A stretch of DNA of 64,000 nucleotides, from assembly GCA_022315425.1 (NCBI GenBank), contig JAIUPT010000008.1, positions 248,001-312,000 on the forward strand, given 5' to 3'. Below, piece after piece: positions 57,282 through 64,000 of this stretch. Made by a program: the position numbers and the translations under genes. Position 1 is the first letter of the stretch, and each line of letters opens with the position of its first letter. Below the pieces are notes generated by a model. That model worked only from the letters and a program-made list of their open reading frames with translations. It made no database searches and was not told the DNA's origin. This stretch comes from Pseudevernia furfuracea. Taxonomy: Eukaryota; Ascomycota; Lecanoromycetes; Lecanorales; Parmeliaceae.

Positions 57282-58070
57282 CTTGCCATGCACAATAGAT
57301 ATAGTCTGGAATGGTGAGGGGTTGCGTTGATTAAGAAGAAGAGGTTGGTCTCATAAGTGGGTAAGAATGAGGAGAGAGGTGTAGCCTTGTCGGTCGAACA
57401 ACCATATGCAGGCTCCACGCTAGCTTCGGGTTGATCCTCTGACGATCGATGATATGGCAGGTACGTTGGCCCATTTAGGGCTTGTCCAACTGGCGGTTTC
57501 ATGATTAAGAAAAGAAACAAAGGAAAGTGCATCGAGGAAGGGAAAATTCTAGGCTTCTCGTCGGGTCTTGCCTGATTTAAGAAGTGGAGGGGTCTGACAC
57601 TGAATGCGTAGCATGAGAATAGTCGTTGACTCCTATAGAAATACGGTCGATCCAGGAAAAGCATGTTTGGAGATGAGCTCTCAGTGTATTGCGAGACAGC
57701 CTAAATATGAACGTGATTGAATATTCGTGACAGAACCTGATGGGGTCTCGAGAAGAGGCTTCAAAAGATGGGCCGGCATATTGAGGCTTCCGCCTTGAGA
57801 CGAGAAGAGCTACCTTTTTGCCACATAATTTCTGATCAGATTGTCATCATCCCACCCCAGGTTGTTGCTTTAAATGTGATAATGCAGAAGTTGTACTTTC
57901 TCACGCTGGAGGGCGTTGAAGAAGGCCAGAGGTCTCTGGCCATAGGAACCGCTCCCCGTGTGCCATATCTCCGATTTCAAGGCCACGTTACAAGTATTTA
58001 TACAGTGCTGAAAGGTTCGTTTGACAGATGCAATAGCTGCACATCCACTGCCCGCTGTTATGATGCATGG
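57282..58070. other. Intergenic, no gene recognised
   Basis: Region between the FtsJ-like start and the LCL2 3' end. A minus-strand frame extends upstream of the FtsJ start to 57664 in another phase without motifs. Confidence 0.5.
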
Positions 58071-58518
58071 TCATAGCATCCCCTTCCTCGCCAACTCAAT
58101 CTTCCTTGCGGCCTCTCCTTGTTTCCACCCTCCTTTACTGACACATATTGCACTTCCGGCCCCTAGTTCCACTTTATCCTCGACAGCCGGAAAAGGGCAG
58201 GGGCAGTGATGTGGGAAGTGAACGCAGGCAAGGGTGCCGGGGCAGAGGTAATTCGAACAATGAGCTACGGAGAGTGAGAGGGATCGAAATTAGCAAAGTC
58301 TATAGTGAAAATGAAACTCAATCTGGCGGTTGAAAGATACCTGATTCGTAGCTGCGCTGATACCATTCCGAATCACTGGCGACATTCTGCGCCTGTTGTT
58401 GTTGTTGCTGCTGTTGCTGTTGTTGGCCTCCTTGATTGAACATCTGTTCGAAGAATTGGAATTGCGCGGATGCTAGGCCAGCTAGCGAGCAGACAAGAGC
58501 AAATAGTATGACCCTCAT
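58071..58518 (-). CDS. LCL2: LCL2-like secreted/ER protein
   Basis: Two exons, 58518-58341 and 58264-58071, with a 76-base phase-1 intron, give 123 residues. A signal peptide (MRVILFALVCSLAGLASAQF) is followed by QFFEQMFNQGG, a polyglutamine run of ten, SDSEWYQRSYE, then after the splice AHCSNYLCPGTLACVHFPHHCPCPFP, VEDKVELG, ICVSKGGWKQGEAARKIELA and the tail RKGML. This matches the fungal Lcl2 family (long chronological lifespan protein 2), a small cysteine-rich protein linked to ER-associated degradation in yeast. All six cysteines fall after the splice. The glutamine run is coded by a CAA/CAG repeat. Confidence 0.95.
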
Positions 58519-58672
58519 TGTGAGCTGTTCGGCAGTGTTCAGGTTGAGGAAAGAAAGGCCAGCTGGTGATATTTCACATTTTGCTGACTAAGCATAGACC
58601 CACTTTTAGATCTTGCAATCGGCGGAGATCAACTGCATTGTATCTCCACAGTCTCATCTAGGTACCACAGAC
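58519..58672. promoter_or_regulatory. Bidirectional promoter between LCL2 and bL27m
   Basis: Only 154 bases separate the divergent start codons, so both genes must share this region. No specific site was recognised. Confidence 0.6.
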
Positions 58673-59452
58673 ATGGCTCCTCTCTGCCTCCGGTCACCAT
58701 GTGTTGTACTGCCCTCTCACACTTGTCCCTCATTCCAATGGCTCTCCCTCCTCCCACTCCACCATTCCCGCCCCGCCTCTCACGCCTCACAAGGCCGCGC
58801 CAACAAAGCCGCCCCTGGTCCCGGCAAACGACTCGGCGCCAAAAAGGGAGCCTCCGAGCTCGTTGTTCCTGGTAACATCATCTTTCGCCAGCGCGGCACA
58901 CACTGGTTCCCAGGGGAGAATTGCGACATGGGACGTGACCACACGATATTCGCAAAGGAGAAGGGCTACGTCTGCTTCTACAAAGACCCCGAAACGCATC
59001 CGAAGAGAAAGTATATTGGGGTTGTATTCGAGAGGGGGATGAAGTTGCCGGTGCCGAGAAATAAGCCGAGAAATAGGCGGTTGGGGTTGGTGGGACGGGA
59101 GAGGGAAATAGGAACGCTTGCTACAGCTACGCCTACTACAGTCACCAGCGGAGAAGGAGATGAGGGATTGGAGGTTGGAGGCATGATAGAGCAAGGTGGA
59201 GCAATACGGCAGCAGGGTAAAAGGACAAGGGCGAAGGTGCCGGAGTTGAAGAGGATGGAATTAAGGCCGGGGTATCAATACCGAGAGTCGAATTGGCATA
59301 TTGGGAGGGCGGCAGAGAGGGCGAAAGTCAAGGTTAGGGAATATAAGAGAGGGGACCGGTTTCTGGCGTGGCGAAAGTTGAACGCGAGGAAGGCGAGGAA
59401 TGCGGAGAAAAGGGCATTGAGGTCGAGGAAGAAGAAGGGATCTAAGAAGTGA
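58673..59452 (+). CDS. MRP7: Mitochondrial ribosomal protein bL27m
   Basis: Single exon, 259 residues. The start ATG (58673) opens a mitochondrial-type leader (MAPLCLRSPCVVLPS) ending near the conserved HASQGRANKAAPGPGKRLGAKKG. The bL27 domain follows: LVVPGNIIFRQRGTHWFPGE, NCDMGRDHTIFAKEKGYVCFY, KRKYIGVVFERG. The long C-terminal basic extension (WHIGRAAERAKVKVREYK, GDRFLAWRKLNARKARNAEKR) is typical of the fungal mitochondrial form, which is far longer than the bacterial one. It forms part of the large subunit near the peptidyl-transferase centre. Upstream in-frame codons are not ATG. Housekeeping gene. Confidence 0.95.
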   Translation: MAPLCLRSPCVVLPSHTCPSFQWLSLLPLHHSRPASHASQGRANKAAPGPGKRLGAKKGASELVVPGNIIFRQRGTHWFPGENCDMGRDHTIFAKEKGYVCFYKDPETHPKRKYIGVVFERGMKLPVPRNKPRNRRLGLVGREREIGTLATATPTTVTSGEGDEGLEVGGMIEQGGAIRQQGKRTRAKVPELKRMELRPGYQYRESNWHIGRAAERAKVKVREYKRGDRFLAWRKLNARKARNAEKRALRSRKKKGSKK

Positions 59453-60594
59453 GAGAATTGATGGGAAGAAGGAAAACAAAGTCAGCGACGATACTGAGCT
59501 TCGTCATTGGTTCAGACCGAACAATCTACGCTCAAAGGTGACCGCGAGGGCCAATAAAGGAGGGCGACTACTCAAGGTGACGCTCGATTTGGAGAGAGCT
59601 CAGAGCTTTATAAACCTCTGTTTGGCTGTACCCCCTCGAGAATGTGTTCTTTCCATCGCTTCAGGCATAATTTTTTGCTCATTACACATATCACTATGGT
59701 CGACATTTTCGGGCTCTATCCGCGTCTCGCCCAGTCCAGTGATTTACCACCCAGTGTCCATCTCCACCCCGTCTCTTTCTTTGATTTTGCTCCAGAGCGC
59801 ATCGATATTCGACGAGCCTTCAACATTCCGTTTCTCTACCTTCACCGGTTGATTCGTGTCCAATTCAAAGCAATGTACTACAACCATTGAGCTATATTCG
59901 TCTACTTTTTTGCTTTCCCCCCTAGCCTAAAGTAATGAGCTGGACGCCTTGCATTCCATCTCATCTACGGTCTTGAACTAGTTCACAACAATGCATGCTA
60001 CCCATTTTGTCATTCTGGAAAATTTACTCATCCCATGTATCCCGAATTCTGTTATACTGGGTCATAGTATTAAGTTATACAAATATATGAAGGCCATGAA
60101 TGACTCCCATTCAGCCCAATTGCCAAGTAATCCATTTGATGGCTTGGCAAGTCTGCCAGAACATCCTCAAAAATTCTACTCATTCCATGCCTCTCGAACT
60201 CTCTCACCTACGAACCTAAAATCAAATAACCCATATACAATTAAGCCAAGAAACGTCCCGTGCTCAGCAAAATTGCCGTGTAATGCAATAAACGGCTTGG
60301 CAGTCTTACTTGAAATGGCATGCCTAAACAGAAAATTGGATATATCGAAACTTCTGGGCCGCCAAGATCCAATCCGAATGAGTCAAATAGAAAATTGCAT
60401 TATAGCTCTGACTTCTATATTAGCCTGGAGAAAGCTCCGGATCTTCCTATCTCAAAACCATCTCCAGAACTCAGACACAGCTACTCCACCACTCTCAACC
60501 AGCAAAGACAACGCAGCAAGCATCCAGTAACAGCAACAGTAACATCACTAGCAAGAACAACATCAACATTTCAATTCAAAAAACATTCACCAAC
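59453..60594. other. Intergenic with a degenerate tandem duplication
   Basis: The frame 59991-60530 (179 codons) runs through the duplication below and into the next gene; it has no family resemblance and I do not call it a gene. Confidence 0.45.
60021..60320. repeat. Degenerate 150-base tandem duplication
   Basis: Two units offset by 150 bases: AATTTACTCATCCCATG at 60021 versus AAATTCTACTCATTCCATG at about 60171, and TTGCCAAGTAATCCATTTGATGG versus TTGCCGTGTAATGCAATAAACGG further along. In frame it gives AQLPSNPFDGLASLPE and AKLPCNAINGLAVLLE. Confidence 0.6.
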
Positions 60595-61713
60595 ATGGCC
60601 GCCTCCGTCAAACCCATCGACCGTCTCCCGTCCTTCTTCCATTTCGTCTACTACGGCTGCATGTCCCCAACCGAATACTGCAAGGCTCTTACCTTCCTCC
60701 CAGCTGAGACTCCCCTAGACCCCGACACTCTCAATCGCCGGAGGGGATTACCAAGGGGCCGCACACGAACTTCCATCCATCCCCCCGTCGCCAGAGCTCT
60801 GCGCTATGACAGCACTCCCGACTTCGACATCAAGTCCACCGACACCAATGGCCAACGCCAGCCCAAGGTCAAGTGCTTCGTCATCGGATCCGAACGTTGG
60901 AAACTTGACAAAGTCTTTGCCAGCAAAGAAGTCACCAGCATCAGGCTTGCGAATGCCAAGCTCACCAAGTCTGAGGTTTCGAAGTTCGCGAAGTTCGATT
61001 TCGACCGTAGGATTTTCGACAAAGACATTGCCAGCGAAGAAATCACCAGCATCAAGCTTATGAGTGCCAACCTCGCCAGGCCCAAGGTTTCGAAATTCGC
61101 GAAATGGTTCAAATCAAGCGAGCCACATGGAGAGACGGCCACTGTCAATCTAGCCGACCAAAGCAATCATACCCTCCTCGGCACCGACACCCCCAGCCCT
61201 AATCAAAACCGGTATAAACGCGACTTTATTCGGCCCCAGGTGGAGTCCTGTGGAGACATGAGCAACCTACGACCAGATGACCGAGGCATGGACGCTGCTA
61301 CATGTGTCAAATTCCGCAACGTGTCCATGCTTGACCCTGACAACTCACTCATCACCATCACATCCGACGACAGCGATGCTTCCACAGATCTAGAGGATCT
61401 AAAACAATCCATCATCGCCATCTCCGACGATAACGACGCCTCAACATCGAAAAAGGTCACCTTCGACCTAGGAGCACAGTTCGCCACTCGATCAACGCCC
61501 GAGCAGAAGGCCGAGGTCAGAGCCAGATCCCGTAAGATTGTTAACGAAGAGGGAGCTGCTTTCAGGTCGAGGAAAGAGGACGAAGATAGGATCTCAAACC
61601 TCCACCACCTCTACGACCCGCTCATACTCAGCTCCCTCCTCAACGCTGCCAGGACCATCACTGAGCAGATTGCCTTCCCAGAAGATTCCTCCGAGACGGA
61701 AGAGGAAGAATAG
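60595..61713 (+). CDS. Hypothetical protein with internal duplication
   Basis: Single open frame of 372 codons from an ATG in ACATGG context. I recognise no known domain. Visible features: an N-terminal hydrophobic stretch (LPSFFHFVYYGCM), a duplicated segment of about 33 residues (DKVFASKEVTSIRLANAKLT...KFAKF and DKDIASEEITSIKLMSANLA...KFAKW, bases about 60906-60993 and 61020-61107), a smaller duplicated Asp/Ser motif (TITSDDSDAST / AISDDNDAST) that looks like SUMO-interacting or acidic patches, and an acidic C-terminal tail. The composition is highly charged and predicted disordered apart from the repeats. Together with the noncoding duplication just upstream, this suggests a young, lineage-specific gene. 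No intron is needed. Confidence 0.55.
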   Translation: MAASVKPIDRLPSFFHFVYYGCMSPTEYCKALTFLPAETPLDPDTLNRRRGLPRGRTRTSIHPPVARALRYDSTPDFDIKSTDTNGQRQPKVKCFVIGSERWKLDKVFASKEVTSIRLANAKLTKSEVSKFAKFDFDRRIFDKDIASEEITSIKLMSANLARPKVSKFAKWFKSSEPHGETATVNLADQSNHTLLGTDTPSPNQNRYKRDFIRPQVESCGDMSNLRPDDRGMDAATCVKFRNVSMLDPDNSLITITSDDSDASTDLEDLKQSIIAISDDNDASTSKKVTFDLGAQFATRSTPEQKAEVRARSRKIVNEEGAAFRSRKEDEDRISNLHHLYDPLILSSLLNAARTITEQIAFPEDSSETEEEE

Positions 61714-63770
61714 TGTGGAAAGGTAAGCCATGCTCATGTTACAACCTCTTCGATCACGGCTGACGAGTACTTATAGGACATCGACGGAACCGGACAGCAG
61801 GACAACGGCATAGCGCATTGCTGTTTGGTATCATGGCCACTGAAGCGTGAGCATAGCCAAGTGATGGAATACGTACATGGGAAAGGTTTTGGAAATACAT
61901 CCAGTTTGCTGTTTTTATGCGAACAATGTTTAGGTAGTCACCGCAGATCAATGGAAAATAGTTTTTAACCCCAAAAAGAGCCCGTCATAACATGCGAGAT
62001 ATGAAAGATACCCTCCCTACTGAGGGTCCTCTTGACAGCCTCGCCGCACAAGCTCTCCTTTGTTTTGCCTCCACGTTTCAGCAGCTGGCATTCAAGACGC
62101 AGCTGCATTCGCCATCACATCTTCAAGATACTACTGGAGCGCTGCTCCATCCCTACCCGGAATTTTCAAATATGTTGGATAACCCACCGAAAGTCAATGG
62201 CATTTGAGGCTTGACAGACCTGTGACTTGCCAGACGTTTTCAGAAAAGGGCCATTATCTGACAGTTTGTGAAGCGTTACGGAACCTGTAGCTCGCCAGAT
62301 GCAAGGCAGATCAAGCCCATGTTGGATGAACTTTGGGCTTCCAATAATGTAGAAAGTCGCCAAATGTGGGAGGGATTAAGCGTGTACTTAGCCGCTGTCA
62401 ACGCTTCAGGAAGTACATAACCCAACATAGATTTTAGGCAATGTCTTTATTGTTTCTTGGCCTTGGAGCTCTCGATGAAGGCCGCTTGGACACATGTCTC
62501 ATGAATTGAGTTCAAGTACAATGGCTTCTGGGACCTCGGAAGACATGATTAGTCGAGTTTCTGAGGGATTGAACTAAATCCGAGGAGGCTTTCAAAGATG
62601 CCAATGAGGGTCAGGTCGTGCCGCAACATCGCTAAACCACTTCAGGCAACTCGAACTTCATCCGACGTTACACAAGGCGCCGTATAAAGGCCAAAGCACC
62701 ACTGGACTCGTACGCACCGACTCTTGCAAGCACGGCAGAGGCACAGTAAAGGTAGACATGTTCAACCCTTCGTTCCTAGACCCGGGATCATTTTCCTTGT
62801 CATCACAGTAGCCACAGTCCGCAACTTTTGAGGCCGCCAAAGGGGGACCATTCTCTCACCAGAACCGGCAGGTGCGCATCAACTTTCTCCCTTCATCCCT
62901 TCCAGAAAACCGCATATCGCAGGTCTGTTCTAGAAATCAATCGTCCGGATCACAAGCCGAATCGATATTTGTTGGAACATGCTCCCAGCCTTGTAGGGCT
63001 GGCCACCACCTAAGGTACCTTAGTATTTAGTACCTAGGCTTCACACCCGGCCTTCTTCTAACAACAATAACATTCCACTCCACATTACAACAATATTGTA
63101 CCCGAATTGACCTCGACGTCCCTTGTGATGTCCAACTCTCGCCTACGGTATCATGTTTTCCACTCAACCCTGGCCAACAGCGAACCAGTTCGAACATCAA
63201 GTCTCGTCTGTGGTGGACAGAAGTAGAAATTCAACACTCAGACTTCAGCACCTCACTTTACAAGCGGACTGTATAGTGATGAATCTTCACGGCGATCTTT
63301 CCACCGGGGGTGCCAGATACGGATCAAGGAGCGTGGGATTCGGTCTCACTGTTCGGTGTCTACTTGGTGCGCAAGCATTTTTGCGAAGCAGATGGGGATG
63401 GACAAGCGCAGCACCAGTCGCGACGTCGGAGACGTTTGCCGGGGCTGGTTGACGAGACCCTTTGCCTCTTTTGCAGATTTGGAAGGAGCGATATGCTGAC
63501 CTTCCTTTACAGCAGGCTGAGGGTTTCAAGATGAATGTTTGGTAAAAGATGCTATCTACAAGCCGGCGCGATTTGAGATTTGGTTTGACAGTCGGAGGCC
63601 CAAGTCCACACTTACCAGTCGGCACTAGCAATTTGGCAAAAGCGTCACATCGAATTCCTCCCGCAACACGAGTGGAGTGTTGAAATCAAGCCACGCATAA
63701 CACACGCATACATACATACATTCCCTCGCTACCCCCACTCCACCCCACTCCACCCCAAACTTCCATCCGC
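61714..63770. other. Long intergenic stretch, no gene recognised
   Basis: Two kilobases of short frames without motifs, both strands. Contains scattered CTAGG/CCTAGG-like short palindromes near 63010-63040. No RNA gene or transposon was seen. Confidence 0.45.
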
Positions 63771-64000
63771 TCAAAAATCCTCACTCACGGCCCCCACCCC
63801 CCCTTCTCTCATCAGCTTCAAATCCCTCGCCATTTGGTACCTGATCAACCCCTTCGCCGTCTCCTCGTACATTTTTGTCGGCAACCCTTGGCAGAACCCA
63901 TACATGGCCCCAACATGACCCGTCTCCACCCGCGCCATCAGCGGATCATCCTTCGCGTAGCGGAAACGGAGAAGCGCGCACAGATCCTCCTCGGAGAGCC
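63771..64000 (-). CDS. C-terminal end of an unidentified protein (cut by window)
   Basis: A minus-strand frame enters from the right edge and stops at 63773-63771. The last 76 residues include LSEEDLCALLRFRYAKDDPL, GHVGAMYGFCQGLPTKMYEE and AKGLIRYQMARDLKLMREGG. The even amphipathic composition and strong codon bias look like real coding sequence. I cannot assign a family from this fragment. Confidence 0.6.
   Translation of the reverse strand, partial: LSEEDLCALLRFRYAKDDPLMARVETGHVGAMYGFCQGLPTKMYEETAKGLIRYQMARDLKLMREGGVGAVSEDF

Noticed and set aside
1..64000. tRNA and rRNA genes, intact transposons, and attachment sites
   Set aside because: I looked for tRNA B-box-like sequence, long terminal or inverted repeats and transposase motifs and saw none I could support by eye. 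A covariance-model search would be decisive for small RNAs.

Overview
The window is nuclear DNA of a filamentous ascomycete (Pezizomycotina). The genes are split by short GT-AG introns of about 45-130 bases with CTAAC/CTGAC-like branch sites. Recognisable families are typical of this group: a QDE-1/SAD-1-type RNA-dependent RNA polymerase, LCL2, a YAR1-like ankyrin protein, an NmrA-like reductase and an NRPS-like synthetase. Exon boundaries were set by hand from splice signals, reading phase and family conservation. No transcript data were available. I saw no tRNA, rRNA, CRISPR array or intact transposon.

Layout. Left flank (1-11.9 kb): the RNA-dependent RNA polymerase (minus strand, cut by the window edge inside its catalytic motif), the co-chaperone SGT1, and a full-size ABCA-type ABC transporter. 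Middle (12.4-41.5 kb): an accessory block that looks like a secondary-metabolite locus. It carries a phytanoyl-CoA-dioxygenase-like enzyme, a transaldolase, an MFS exporter, a 2-oxoglutarate/Fe(II) oxygenase, an NRPS-like enzyme (C-terminal lobe of a condensation domain, then adenylation, carrier and reductase domains), a family 2 glycosyltransferase, a SAM methyltransferase, an NmrA-like NAD(P)-binding protein, a VOC-fold protein and a PLP aminotransferase of the ACC-synthase-like type. Right flank (43.6-64 kb): mostly conserved or housekeeping genes. These are a small membrane protein, a MARVEL-like protein, a YAR1-like protein, a WW-domain protein, a sugar transporter, a 5'-nucleotidase-like phosphatase, an FtsJ-like methyltransferase, LCL2 and mitochondrial ribosomal protein bL27m, followed by a lineage-specific repeat-bearing gene.

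How the middle block could work together is inference. The NRPS-like enzyme would activate one amino acid and release it reductively as an aldehyde or alcohol. The two 2OG-type oxygenases, the NmrA-like reductase and the methyltransferase would tailor it. The glycosyltransferase, transaldolase and aminotransferase would add or supply sugar and amine units. The MFS protein (and perhaps the ABC transporter) would export the product. No cluster-specific transcription factor or P450 was seen.

The same block is littered with damage: a 5'-truncated, frameshifted MFS gene (12.4 kb); a multiply frameshifted RIB3 copy (15.6 kb); an MFS gene whose middle third has been flipped in place by a roughly 1.07-kb inversion (35-37 kb); and apparent splice-site lesions in the glycosyltransferase and the VOC gene. 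The best reading is an uncharacterised NRPS-like locus that is partly decaying in this genome.
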